DNA of 64,000 bases, taken from contig NZ_CP017248.1 in assembly GCF_001735805.1 (NCBI RefSeq), forward strand, positions 3,658,001 to 3,722,000, in the 5' to 3' direction. The notes under the pieces are model-generated. The model had not been told where the DNA came from and did not search any database. It saw only the letters and a list, made by a program, of their open reading frames with translations. Positions 25,047 through 33,580 of this stretch are shown here, piece after piece (position 1 is the first letter of the stretch; each line of letters opens with the position of its first letter). This stretch comes from Streptomyces fodineus (GTDB taxonomy: Bacteria > Actinomycetota > Actinomycetes > Streptomycetales > Streptomycetaceae). The translations under genes were made by a program, and so were the position numbers.

Positions 25047-26591
25047 ATGGCGAACCCCTTCCGGCTGCGCGCCGCCGCTCTGACCACCACCGCCGTGCTG
25101 TTGTCCGCCGCGCTGGCCGGATGCGGCGACGGCGCCAAGGGCGGCGACCTCGCGGCGCAGCAGCTGGACTGGAAGGACTGCCCGGCCCCCTCCGAGGCGG
25201 AGGGCAGCGGCAGCGCCCCCTCCCCGCTGCCCGGCGGCGGCTCCTGGCAGTGCGCCACCATGAAGGCGCCGCTGGACTGGGGCAACCCGAAGGGCGACAC
25301 GATCGGCATCGCCCTGATCCGCGCCCGGGCCAGCGGCCCCGCGAGCAAGCGGATCGGCTCGCTCGTGTTCAACTTCGGCGGCCCGGGCGGCAGCGGTGTC
25401 AGCACACTGCCCGCGTTCGGCGAGGACTACGCCGCCCTACGCACCCGCTACGACCTGGTCAGCTTCGACCCGCGCGGGGTCGGCCGCAGCGCGCCGGTCA
25501 CGTGCGAGAGCGACTCCCAGCTGGACGTGTACTTCCAGCAGGACGCGACTCCCGACAACGGCGCCGAGCGCACCCAACTCCTGAACCGCACCAAGCAGTT
25601 CAACGCGGCCTGCGAGAAGAACTCCAAGAAGATCCTGCCGCACGTGGCCACCACGGACGCGGCCCGCGACATGGACCTGATGCGTCAGGTCCTCGGCGAC
25701 GCCAAGCTGCACTACTTCGGCATCTCCTACGGCACCCAACTCGGCGGAGTGTACGCCCACCTGTTCCCCAAGAACGTCGGCCGGGCCGTGCTCGACGCCG
25801 TCGTCGACCCCACGCAGGACCCCGAACAGAGCTCGCTCGGGCAGGCCAGGGGTTTCCAGCTCGCGCTGGACAACTTCGCCGATGACTGCACGTCGAAGAG
25901 CACGGAATGTCCCATCGGCGCCACCCCGCAGGACGTCAAGAACCGCATCGCGAAACTGCTGAACGACCTGGAGAAGAAACCGATCCCCGGCATCGCGCCG
26001 CGTCAGCTCACCCAGACCGCCGCCACCAACGGCATCGCCCAGTCCCTGTACTCCAAGGATTTCTGGGAGTACCTGACCGAGGGCCTGGAGCAGGCGTACG
26101 CGGGCGACGGCAAGATCCTCATGCTGCTGTCCGACTCGATGAACGGCCGCAGCGAGAACGGCGAGTACAGCAACATCACCGCGGCGAACATCGCGATCAA
26201 CTGCGCCGACGAGAAGCCGCGGTACACAGTCGACTACGTCCAGCGGAAGCTGCCCGAGTTCCGCGCCGCCTCCCCGCTGTTCGGGGACTACCTGGCCTGG
26301 GGCATGGTCAGCTGCACCAACTGGCCCGTGGCGGGCGCCGCCGACCACCCCGACGTCAGCGCACCCGGCTCGGCGCCCATCCTCGTCGTCGGCAACACCG
26401 GCGACCCGGCCACCCCGTACGAGGGCGCGAAGAAGATGGTGGACGCGCTCGGCAAGGGCGTGGCCGTCGAGCTGACGTACAAGGGCCAGGGGCACGGTGC
26501 GTACGACAGCAAGGACAGGTGCGTGCAGAGCGCGGTGAACGCCTACCTGCTGGACGGGCAGGAACCGAAGGCCGGCACGGTGTGCTCCTGA
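25047..26591 (+). CDS. Secreted lipoprotein alpha/beta-hydrolase (tripeptidyl aminopeptidase-like)
   Basis: A 514-residue protein. The signal peptide ends in a lipobox, LSAALAGCG, so it is probably a membrane-anchored lipoprotein. The hydrolase domain has an oxyanion segment FNFGGPGGSG, SFDPRGVGRSAP, nucleophile GISYGTQLG (serine near 231), NTGDPATPYE for the catalytic Asp, and GQGHGAYD for His. A C-terminal TAP-like domain with cysteines completes the streptomycete tripeptidyl aminopeptidase architecture. It probably trims peptides outside the membrane. It follows the flippase-like gene by 72 bases. Its 3' end overlaps an antisense gene remnant. Confidence 0.9.
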   Translation: MANPFRLRAAALTTTAVLLSAALAGCGDGAKGGDLAAQQLDWKDCPAPSEAEGSGSAPSPLPGGGSWQCATMKAPLDWGNPKGDTIGIALIRARASGPASKRIGSLVFNFGGPGGSGVSTLPAFGEDYAALRTRYDLVSFDPRGVGRSAPVTCESDSQLDVYFQQDATPDNGAERTQLLNRTKQFNAACEKNSKKILPHVATTDAARDMDLMRQVLGDAKLHYFGISYGTQLGGVYAHLFPKNVGRAVLDAVVDPTQDPEQSSLGQARGFQLALDNFADDCTSKSTECPIGATPQDVKNRIAKLLNDLEKKPIPGIAPRQLTQTAATNGIAQSLYSKDFWEYLTEGLEQAYAGDGKILMLLSDSMNGRSENGEYSNITAANIAINCADEKPRYTVDYVQRKLPEFRAASPLFGDYLAWGMVSCTNWPVAGAADHPDVSAPGSAPILVVGNTGDPATPYEGAKKMVDALGKGVAVELTYKGQGHGAYDSKDRCVQSAVNAYLLDGQEPKAGTVCS

Positions 26592-26716
26592 CGCGAGGGT
26601 GAACGGCGCCGCCAGCGAGACCTTTCCGTCAAGGCTCCGCCCACGTAGGACGCAACGGCACCGATGAGCACACCCACCAAGGTGAACAGCTGCCCTGCCA
26701 TGCCCCCGCCGATCAT
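26543..26716 (-). pseudogene. 5' remnant of a small membrane-anchored protein gene
   Basis: An open frame of 57 codons starts at ATG 26716. It encodes MAGQLFTLVGVLIGAVASYV then GGALTERSRWRR before turning into unrelated residues and stopping at 26543, inside the antisense strand of the hydrolase gene. The start strongly resembles the N-terminal helix-plus-basic motif of a common streptomycete family that normally continues with a WDERR-type cytoplasmic domain of over 100 residues. Here that domain is missing. I read it as a truncated relic. It is not in the usual predicted-gene size range and I cannot exclude chance. Confidence 0.4.
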
Positions 26717-26793
26717 GTATCCGGGTGGTCGTCACCACGAACCAACCTCACACCGATCGTTGTCAGAATGCCAGACACCGGCCGACAACGGCC

Positions 26794-26833
26794 GAAGCCC
26801 ACGGCATCTGTGCTGGTCAGAGCCGTGGGCTTC
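26794..26833. terminator. Bidirectional terminator between hydrolase and moeZ
   Basis: A perfect 12-bp stem (26794-26805 with 26822-26833) with a 16-base loop sits 30 bases past the moeZ stop codon and downstream of the hydrolase. It should stop both convergent transcripts. Confidence 0.8.
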
Positions 26834-26863
26834 TTCAGTCCCGCTGGTGAGCGGAAGCGGTGA

Positions 26864-28042
26864 TCAGTAGACCGGCTTGTGCGGTTCGATCTGGTTGACC
26901 CAGCCGATGACGCCGCCGCCGACGTGGACGGCGTCGGCGAAGCCCGCGGACTTCAGGACGGCGAGGACTTCCGCACTGCGGACACCCGTCTTGCAATGCA
27001 GGACGATCTTCTTGTCCTGCGGGAGGCCCTGCAGGGCGGTGCCCATGAGGAACTCGTTCTTCGGGATCAGCCGGGCGCCCGGGATGGAGACGATCTCGTA
27101 CTCGTTCGGCTCGCGGACGTCGATGATCTCGATGTTCTCGCCGTCGTCGATCCACGCCTTGAGCTGCTTCGGAGTGATCGTGGAGTCGGCGGCCGCCGCC
27201 TGGGCCTCCTCGGACACGACGCCGCAGAAGGCCTCGTAGTCGATGAGCTCGGTGACGGTCGGGTTCTCGCCGCAGACCGCGCAGTTCGGGTCCTTGCGGA
27301 CCTTGACCTGGCGGTACGTCATCTCCAGGGCGTCGTAGATCATCAGGCGGCCGACCAGCGGCTCGCCGATGCCCGCGAGGAGCTTGATGGCCTCGTTGAC
27401 CTGGATGGAGCCGATGGACGCGCAGAGCACCCCCAGGACGCCGCCCTCGGCGCAGGAGGGGACCATGCCGGGGGGCGGGGGCTCCGGGTAGAGGCAGCGG
27501 TAGCAGGGGCCGTGCTCGGACCAGAAGACGGAGGCCTGGCCGTCGAAGCGGTAGATCGAACCCCACACGTACGGCTTGTTCAGCAGCACGCACGCGTCGT
27601 TGACCAGGTACCGGGTCGCGAAGTTGTCCGTGCCGTCGACGATCAGGTCGTACTGGCTGAAGATGTCCATCACGTTCTCGGCCTCGAGCCGCTCTTCGTG
27701 CAGGACCACGTTCACGTACGGGTTGATGCCCTTGACGCTGTCCCGGGCGGACTCCGCCTTGGAACGGCCGATGTCGGACTGGCTGTGGATGATCTGGCGC
27801 TGCAGGTTCGACTCGTCGACCTCGTCGAACTCCACGATGCCGAGGGTGCCCACACCGGCGGCGGCCAGATACATCAGCGCCGGCGAGCCCAGTCCGCCGG
27901 CGCCCACACAGAGCACCTTGGCGTTCTTCAGCCGCTTCTGCCCGTCCATCCCGACGTCGGGGATGATCAGGTGGCGGGAGTACCTGCGGACCTCGTCTAC
28001 GGTGAGCTCAGGAGCTGGCTCGACCAGGGGTGGCAGCGACAC
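26864..28042 (-). CDS. moeZ: Adenylyltransferase/sulfurtransferase MoeZ
   Basis: A 392-residue protein. The N-terminal E1/MoeB domain has the nucleotide loop VGAGGLGSPALMYLA near 46-60, the conserved RQIIHSQSDIG, DGTDNFATRYL and GSIYRFDGQ. Zinc cysteines are in CYRC and CAVC. A C-terminal rhodanese domain (about 285-392) carries the persulfide cysteine in HCKTGVRS. MoeZ activates ubiquitin-like sulfur carrier proteins (MoaD, ThiS, CysO types) and thiocarboxylates them for molybdopterin, thiamine, cysteine or thio-natural-product synthesis. GTG 28042 follows GGAG. It is probably monocistronic, with a terminator downstream. Confidence 0.96.
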   Translation of the reverse strand: MSLPPLVEPAPELTVDEVRRYSRHLIIPDVGMDGQKRLKNAKVLCVGAGGLGSPALMYLAAAGVGTLGIVEFDEVDESNLQRQIIHSQSDIGRSKAESARDSVKGINPYVNVVLHEERLEAENVMDIFSQYDLIVDGTDNFATRYLVNDACVLLNKPYVWGSIYRFDGQASVFWSEHGPCYRCLYPEPPPPGMVPSCAEGGVLGVLCASIGSIQVNEAIKLLAGIGEPLVGRLMIYDALEMTYRQVKVRKDPNCAVCGENPTVTELIDYEAFCGVVSEEAQAAAADSTITPKQLKAWIDDGENIEIIDVREPNEYEIVSIPGARLIPKNEFLMGTALQGLPQDKKIVLHCKTGVRSAEVLAVLKSAGFADAVHVGGGVIGWVNQIEPHKPVY

Positions 28043-28105
28043 GGGGACTCCGTTGGTCGGTCAATCACTACAGTTGTTCTCCTCGTAACAGTGCCACGGC
28101 CTTCT

Positions 28106-28855
28106 TCATTCCGAGACACCTGTTCCGATACGCGAGACGATGTCGTCCCAGTAGCCGGGCATCGTCTCCCAGGGGTCGGCTCGGCCGCGGCGGTCCGTGC
28201 GGTCGGTGAAGTAGATCGTCGCCGCGCCCTGCCAGCGGGCGATGCGCAGCGCCTCCTCCAGGTGGCCGTGGGGCACGCCGTGCACGAAGTGGCAGAAGTG
28301 GTCCGGCGGATAGTCCGCGGTCCACTCGGCGACCTGCGACCAGCGGTAGTCGGACCAGGATCCGCAGAAGGTCACCAGTTGGTCGGCGTTCTCCGCGTAT
28401 CCGGGGTGCGGGTGGCTGCCGTGGCCGAGCACGATGTGGGCGCGGTCACTGATCGCCCGGAGGGTGGTGACCGCGCGGCGGACCTCGGGGAGCGCGGTGC
28501 GGTCGGTGGGGCAGCGGTCCAGCAGGAAGCCGTCGACCCGGTACCAGTCGAGGTACCGGTGGGCGTCGGACAGCAGATCGGCGAAGGAACGGGCGCCGTG
28601 GGTGAGGTCCAGATGGCCGAGGACCCGGACGCCGGCGCCGCGCAGCCTCCCGGCCGCGTCCAGACAGTGCGGATCCGGGCGGGTGCCGGGGCCGGCGGCC
28701 ACATTGAGGACCACCCAGTCCAGCGGGGCGCCCGGGCGGGCGAGTTCGGCCCACTGGGCGGGGGCGACGAGCGGGTGGGCATAGCCGGGGATGCCGAGGG
28801 CGGTGCGCAGGCCGGTGCTCGTGGCGCCTGCGGTCGTGCTGGTCAGATGCGGCAT
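28106..28855 (-). CDS. Spherulin-4 / GH135-like putative glycoside hydrolase
   Basis: A 249-residue TIM-barrel-like protein. Signature pieces are LGIPGYAHPL (about 20-29), LDWVVLNVAAGPG (45-57), GVRVLGHLDLTHGAR, YLDWYRVDGFLLDRCPTD (101-118) with the catalytic-type Asp, IVLGHGSHPHPGYAENAD, and FCHFVHGVP. These fit the spherulation-specific family 4, to which the fungal galactosaminogalactan hydrolase Sph3 (GH135) belongs. No signal peptide is visible, which is odd for a polysaccharide hydrolase. The start at 28855 overlaps the epimerase gene by 13 bases. It is the last gene of the PelF-like operon. Confidence 0.75.
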   Translation of the reverse strand: MPHLTSTTAGATSTGLRTALGIPGYAHPLVAPAQWAELARPGAPLDWVVLNVAAGPGTRPDPHCLDAAGRLRGAGVRVLGHLDLTHGARSFADLLSDAHRYLDWYRVDGFLLDRCPTDRTALPEVRRAVTTLRAISDRAHIVLGHGSHPHPGYAENADQLVTFCGSWSDYRWSQVAEWTADYPPDHFCHFVHGVPHGHLEEALRIARWQGAATIYFTDRTDRRGRADPWETMPGYWDDIVSRIGTGVSE

Positions 28856-29802
28856 GCCGCCTCCATCCAGATGTCGGCCAGGGATTCTTCGAGGTTGATG
28901 CGGGGCCGCCAGCCGAGCCGGTCGCGCGCGGTGCGCACATCGGCCTGCTGCCAGCTGCCGCAGCCGTCCGGGTACGGATATGCCATCGGGGCCCCGTGGT
29001 CGGAGTCGGCGCGGGGGTGGCCGATGGCGCTGCGCAGCGGGACGGGCGGGGCGTCGAGTTCGTGCAGGGCACCGCCGTATCCGGCCACGCGCGCGAGGAC
29101 GGCGGCGGCGTCGCGCAGGCGGACGGCGCGGCCGGAGCCGATGTTGATGACGCCCTGCGCGGCGGAGAGCGAGGCGGCGTGCACGGCGCGGGCGACGTCG
29201 CGTACGTCGACGAAGTCGCGCTGGACACCGAGACCGCCGAGTTTGAGCTCGCCGTCGCCGGACTGCATGGCACGCCGCATGGCCTCGGCGAGCCGGCCCA
29301 GCGGGGAGCCGGCGGGGGTACCCGGGCCGGCCGGCGAGAAGACGCGCAGTACGACGGCGTCCAGGCCGGAGCCGAGGACCAGTTCGGTCGCGGCGAGCTT
29401 GCTCACGCCGTACGGGCCGCCTGGGCGCGGTACGGCGTCCTCGGCGGTGGAGGAGCCGGGCTGGCTCGGCCCGTACTCCGAGCTGCACCCGATCTGCACC
29501 AGACGGGCGCCGCAGCCGCTGCGCCGCAGGGCCTCGCAGACGGTGGCGACGGCCACGGTGTTGTGCCGGGTGAGTTCGCGGGCGCCGCCGCGAATGGCGC
29601 CGGAGCAGTTGATGACGACCCCGGGGTGCACCGCGTCGAGGAAGCGCGTGAGTGCGCCGGGGCTGCCGGTGGCGAGGTCGAAGCGGACGTCGGCGTCGTC
29701 GCCGCGGCCGAGCGCGGTGAGCTGGACGGCCGGGTCGGCGAGCAGGCGGTCGGCGACGAAACGGCCGATGTATCCGTTGGCTCCGATCAGCAGGACCCTC
29801 AT
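28843..29802 (-). CDS. NAD-dependent sugar epimerase/dehydratase
   Basis: A 319-residue extended short-chain dehydrogenase. The N-terminus MRVLLIGANGYIGRFVADRL holds the GxxGxxG dinucleotide loop (7-13). SSEYGPSQ and YGVSKLAATE supply the catalytic Ser and YxxxK. QRDFVDVRDVARAVHAA and INIGSGRAVRLRD are typical of the UDP-hexose 4-epimerase branch, and DRLGWRPRINLEESLADI closes the domain. Within this cluster it plausibly supplies UDP-galactose or UDP-N-acetylgalactosamine; this is inference. ATG 29802 overlaps the stop codon of the preceding small ORF (ATGA), and the 3' end overlaps the spherulin-4 gene. Confidence 0.85.
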   Translation of the reverse strand: MRVLLIGANGYIGRFVADRLLADPAVQLTALGRGDDADVRFDLATGSPGALTRFLDAVHPGVVINCSGAIRGGARELTRHNTVAVATVCEALRRSGCGARLVQIGCSSEYGPSQPGSSTAEDAVPRPGGPYGVSKLAATELVLGSGLDAVVLRVFSPAGPGTPAGSPLGRLAEAMRRAMQSGDGELKLGGLGVQRDFVDVRDVARAVHAASLSAAQGVINIGSGRAVRLRDAAAVLARVAGYGGALHELDAPPVPLRSAIGHPRADSDHGAPMAYPYPDGCGSWQQADVRTARDRLGWRPRINLEESLADIWMEAACRI

Positions 29803-30095
29803 CGGGCGGCTCCCGGGGTGTGCGCGGTGGCGTGGCGTGCGGGGCCGCGGCCGCGGAGGCGTGCGGGGCCGATGTGCTCGTGCGGGCTTGTGGGACCGCC
29901 GGAGTGACTGCTGAGGCCTGTGGGCCTGGCATGACCAGTGCGACCTTTGTTGCTTACGCGGCCCGTGTGGCTGTCGGCGCCGGTGCGGCCGAGGGGTCCG
30001 GCGGTCCCTGCGACTCCAGGGCCTGCCGCTGTGGCGGCTGTGGACGCGCCGGCGGTTCCCGGGGCTCCGGAGGCTCCGGGTCGGGAGGTGGTCAT
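29799..30095 (-). CDS. Small low-complexity Gly/Ala/Thr/Ser-rich protein
   Basis: This ORF has 98 codons. ATG 30095 has a strong AAGGAGA ribosome binding site, and the stop overlaps the epimerase ATG as ATGA. Both features argue for real translation. The sequence (MTTSRPGASGAPGTAGAST onward) is almost entirely Gly, Ala, Thr, Ser, Pro, Arg and His, with no domain, signal or membrane segment, so it is probably disordered. It could be a translational coupler for the epimerase or a fast-evolving member of the exopolysaccharide cluster. The epimerase frame is also open through here, so the assignment is uncertain. Confidence 0.45.
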   Translation of the reverse strand: MTTSRPGASGAPGTAGASTAATAAGPGVAGTAGPLGRTGADSHTGRVSNKGRTGHARPTGLSSHSGGPTSPHEHIGPARLRGRGPARHATAHTPGAAR

Positions 30096-30162
30096 CAGGC
30101 TTCTCCTTCAAAAGGGGTGGTGCGGCCGCCTGCGGCGGTGGTTCGGTCCGGTGTCGGAAGGT

Positions 30163-31797
30163 TCACTCGGGGGCTCCCGTGGGCGCGTACGCCGAGGCCT
30201 GGGTGAGGGTGCGGCCGGCGTGGAGCAGCAGGGCCAGCGCAGCGGTGCCGCAGGCGAGGGCCGGGACGGCGGCCTCTCCCCCGGCGTTCACGAGGGTGCG
30301 GACGGGGGCCACCAAAGCGGCGCAGCCGGGCAGCCTCGCGGCCAGCGGCAGGGCGAGGGCCACCGCCTCCGTGGCCGCCGCGGCACCGAGCGCCACGGCC
30401 GGGGCGTGCCGGTGGTGGTGCACGGTGAGCAGGCGGGCGAGCAGCAGCAGGGCGCCCAGCGCGAGGGTCTGCGGGCAGGCGGGGGGTGCGTGCAGGACGG
30501 TGCCGCACACCAGGAGCAGGGCGGTCAGGGCGCCCAGGAACAGGGCGTACGTGCCCAGCAGCAAGGGTTTGGCGGCAGCCGTGAAGTCCTCCAGGTCCCG
30601 GCTGCCGGCGAGCCTGCGGCGGGCGCCCGCGCTGAGCAGGTGGGCGCACCAGGCCGCCGGGGCGCAGGCCAGGGTGAGGGCCAGGGCCGGCGCGGTGGCG
30701 GTGGGCCAGGGGCCGTCCGGGGCGCCGGTCGGCAGGGCGTCGGGGCCGCCCGTCATGACCGCGTTGAGGAGACCGTCGCCGAGGAGGGCGTACCCGAGCA
30801 GCCAGAGCGTCCACGCGCGCGTGCCGTTCTTCGTGGGGCACGCGTGCGTGCCGGGTGGGCCGGCGAGAGGGCCGCAGCGCAGTGCGGCACGCGTGGCGAC
30901 GGCGACGGTGAGGAGGCCGGCGGTGGCGGCCAGCAGGCGTGGCTGGCCGTGGGTGAGGCGCAGTCCGGCGACGGTGGCCGTGCCGAGGGCGCCGGGCAGG
31001 AGGGTGAGCAGGATCCAGCCGGCACGGACGCGGGGTACGGGCAGGGGTTCGGTCCTCGGGCCTTGCTGACCACGCTCACCGCCCCGCGGCACGCGCGCGT
31101 ACAGCTCCTCGGCGAGCGAGAAGACGTCGCGGTGCCGGAAGCGGGCGGCGGTCCGGTCGGTGACGCCGTGCGCCTCCAGCCCGGCGGCGATCTCCAACGG
31201 GTCCACCGCCCGTTCGCACAGCTCACGGTGCCGGTGCAGCAGGGCTTTGACGGGGTCGGCGGCTCCCCGCCGGGGTGCGGCGACGCGCCGCTTCCCAGGC
31301 TCCGGGCCACCCGAATCCCGGTTGCGTGTCCGGGAGCTGACGGACCACGAGTCGTTCGGTTCCGCCTGCGGTGCGACGCTCGCACCGGCGTCCACGGCGC
31401 GCGATCCGGAGCGCCGCCGGCCGTTCGGCCCGGCGAGACCGGCGGCGCCGTCGGCGTCACCGGCCCCGGAGGCGGACGGCACCGACGAGAACGGCTCACT
31501 CACGGAATCCGGCGGCACCGGCGAGCCCGTGCGATCCGGCGGAGTCCCTCCGGCAGGGGCCTCCGCACCTCCCCCGAGCCACGCCCCCGCCCCCGAGTCC
31601 CATGGCTCGGCAGCCCTGGGCGTCCCGGGCCGGTCCAGCCCGCGCAGCGCACCGGCCACCCGGCCCTCGTCACCGTAAGCCCCCGACAGGCCGTCGACCG
31701 AGCCGTGCCCCCGCGCACCCCAATCGCCCGGCTCGCCCACCGCACCTCCTCCGTCTGCGTCTTCGTCAAGGCGGTCGTCGTCCCGTACGCCCATCAC
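30163..31797 (-). CDS. Polytopic membrane protein of the PelF-like cluster
   Basis: A 544-residue protein of unknown family. The first 190 residues are a disordered acidic/Gly-rich cytoplasmic extension. A small helical segment (about 190-255, PVKALLHRHRELCERAVDPL) follows, then about eight hydrophobic helices, among them ILLTLLPGALGTATVAGL, LWLLGYALLGDGLLNAVM and LLLGTYALFLGALTALLLV. Its GTG overlaps the glycosyltransferase stop (GTGA); an ATG one codon later is the alternative. Position suggests a transport or synthase-support role like PelG or PelE, but I see no sequence signature to prove it. Confidence 0.75.
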   Translation of the reverse strand: MMGVRDDDRLDEDADGGGAVGEPGDWGARGHGSVDGLSGAYGDEGRVAGALRGLDRPGTPRAAEPWDSGAGAWLGGGAEAPAGGTPPDRTGSPVPPDSVSEPFSSVPSASGAGDADGAAGLAGPNGRRRSGSRAVDAGASVAPQAEPNDSWSVSSRTRNRDSGGPEPGKRRVAAPRRGAADPVKALLHRHRELCERAVDPLEIAAGLEAHGVTDRTAARFRHRDVFSLAEELYARVPRGGERGQQGPRTEPLPVPRVRAGWILLTLLPGALGTATVAGLRLTHGQPRLLAATAGLLTVAVATRAALRCGPLAGPPGTHACPTKNGTRAWTLWLLGYALLGDGLLNAVMTGGPDALPTGAPDGPWPTATAPALALTLACAPAAWCAHLLSAGARRRLAGSRDLEDFTAAAKPLLLGTYALFLGALTALLLVCGTVLHAPPACPQTLALGALLLLARLLTVHHHRHAPAVALGAAAATEAVALALPLAARLPGCAALVAPVRTLVNAGGEAAVPALACGTAALALLLHAGRTLTQASAYAPTGAPE

Positions 31798-33500
31798 GCC
31801 CCCTCCGCAGCGGCCGGCGGCGTGGCGCGTACCGGTGCTCCCGTGGCCCAGCCGGGGACGACCCGTGGCAGTACGCGGGCCGTGGGCCCGGTCCAGCGGC
31901 CGGGGACGTGGGACTCGGCGGGGGTGGCGAAGGGCAGGGGGTCGCCGGCCTCGTCGAGGACGACCCTGCGGACCGGACAGTGCGAGACGACCTCCAGGTA
32001 AATGCCGTGAAATGCCGCGATGTTCTGCTCGACGGTGAACAGTTCGAGCGCGCGGGCGCGCGCGGCGGCGCCGAGGCGCTCACGCCGCTCGGGATCGCGT
32101 AGCAGCGCCACGCACGCCTCGGCGAGCGCCCGCGGATTGCGCGGCGGCACGACGAGCCCCGTACCCCCGATGACCTCCACCACCGCGCCGACGTCGGTGG
32201 ACACCGTGGCCCGGCCGCAGAACATGGCCTCGATGAGACCGATGGGGAAGCCCTCGACGACGCTGGAGAGGACGACGACCGCTCCCGAGGCGTACGCCTC
32301 GGGGAGCGTGGGGGCCTCCGGGCCGCCGATCTCCTCGAAGGAGACCGGGTTGTCGCCGACGGCGTGCACACCCTCCGCCTCGTCCGGGAAGAGCTGCGCG
32401 GCGAGCGCCCGGCAGTGGCCGAGGTAGGCCGTGCCCTCGGGTCCGCAGGGCGCGCCGACGATCCTGAGGCGCGCCTCGGGCTGTTCCTTGCGCACCTCGG
32501 CGAAGGCGTGCAGCAGCGAGATCAGGTCCTTGGCGGGTTCGACGCGCCCGACCCAGACCAGCGTGTCCGGGTCGGCGCGGTCCGGGCCCTCGCCGACCTC
32601 CGTGAAGCGGGTGGCGTCCATGCCCGGGTAGACCGTGCGGATCCTGGCCCGGTCGGCGCCGCACCGTTCCTGCCAGCGGCGGGCGTGGGCGTTTCCGGGA
32701 GTGAGGATCTCGGCGCGCCGGTAGACCTCGGCGGCGAGCCGGCCGTGGAAGGCGCCGAGCAGCGCGCGTACGGCGGGGGCGGCGGTGTCGGCGCCGAGGG
32801 CCAGGTAGTGCGAGCGGAGCTGCACGCCGTACTCGGTGACGACCAGCGGTACACCAAAGAAGTGCCGGGCGAGCAGCCCGGGGAGGGCGGCTGAGCCACC
32901 GGCGGCGGCGTGGCAGAGGTCGGCCGCGCCGAGGCCGTCGTCGTCGTACCAGTCGAGGGAGAGGGGGCGCAGGGCGCGTTCGAGGTGCGCGGCGACGGTG
33001 AGCAGATCCGGTACGCGCGCCTCGTGCGCGGCGCGCGGTGCGCCGGGGGCGCGGCAGGCGCGCTCCAGGGCGCGTACGGCGGCGTCCGAGCGCAGGGTGC
33101 CGACGAGTCCGCCGTTTTCCCGGGCGAGTTCGGCGAGCCCGTACAGGGCACTGCCGAAACGGTCCGGCAGATCGGTGGGCCCGCCCTCGGAGGGGGCGTC
33201 GGCCCCGGTTCCGGCGCACACCGCGCCGAGCAGTTCGCCGTAGTACTCGGTGAAGCGCCGGCGCGTGCGCCGTCCGTGGGCGACCCCGTCGTCCCCGGCC
33301 GTCCACAGCGGCGCCGTACGCACCCGGCCGACCTGCGGCGGGAGCGCGACCCAGCCGTCGTCCTCCTGGCGCCGGCTGCGGCTGAGCGCGTAGATGTCGA
33401 ACTCGTGCTGCTCGAGCCCGCGTACGAGCCGGTCGCACCAGAGTCCGGCGTCACCGCTCGCGTACGGATAGCCGCCTTCCGTAAGCAGTCCGATGCGCAC
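31794..33500 (-). CDS. PelF-like family 4 glycosyltransferase (DUF3492)
   Basis: A 568-residue protein. The N-terminal DUF3492 region begins VRIGLLTEGGYPYASGDAGL, close to the EGTYPYVxGGV-type start of PelF. The acceptor-side domain extends to about 300 (PLVVTEYGVQLRSHYLAL). The GT-B donor domain has VYPGMDATRF, LVWVGRVEPAKDLISLL, ARLRIVGAPCGPEG, and the E-x7-E motif in SSVVEGFPIGLIEAMFCGR. PelF polymerises UDP-linked amino sugars into the Pel polysaccharide; the sugar used here is not readable. GTG 33500 gives the family start, with GGGGG upstream. It is the first gene of a tightly coupled operon. Confidence 0.87.
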   Translation of the reverse strand: MRIGLLTEGGYPYASGDAGLWCDRLVRGLEQHEFDIYALSRSRRQEDDGWVALPPQVGRVRTAPLWTAGDDGVAHGRRTRRRFTEYYGELLGAVCAGTGADAPSEGGPTDLPDRFGSALYGLAELARENGGLVGTLRSDAAVRALERACRAPGAPRAAHEARVPDLLTVAAHLERALRPLSLDWYDDDGLGAADLCHAAAGGSAALPGLLARHFFGVPLVVTEYGVQLRSHYLALGADTAAPAVRALLGAFHGRLAAEVYRRAEILTPGNAHARRWQERCGADRARIRTVYPGMDATRFTEVGEGPDRADPDTLVWVGRVEPAKDLISLLHAFAEVRKEQPEARLRIVGAPCGPEGTAYLGHCRALAAQLFPDEAEGVHAVGDNPVSFEEIGGPEAPTLPEAYASGAVVVLSSVVEGFPIGLIEAMFCGRATVSTDVGAVVEVIGGTGLVVPPRNPRALAEACVALLRDPERRERLGAAARARALELFTVEQNIAAFHGIYLEVVSHCPVRRVVLDEAGDPLPFATPAESHVPGRWTGPTARVLPRVVPGWATGAPVRATPPAAAEGA

Positions 33501-33580
33501 GTGTGCACCCCCGATCTCCTGTCCGGTGAGCCGCCGTTGTCCCGGCGGCTCGCAGCGGGACGAACGTAAGGGGACAAGGC

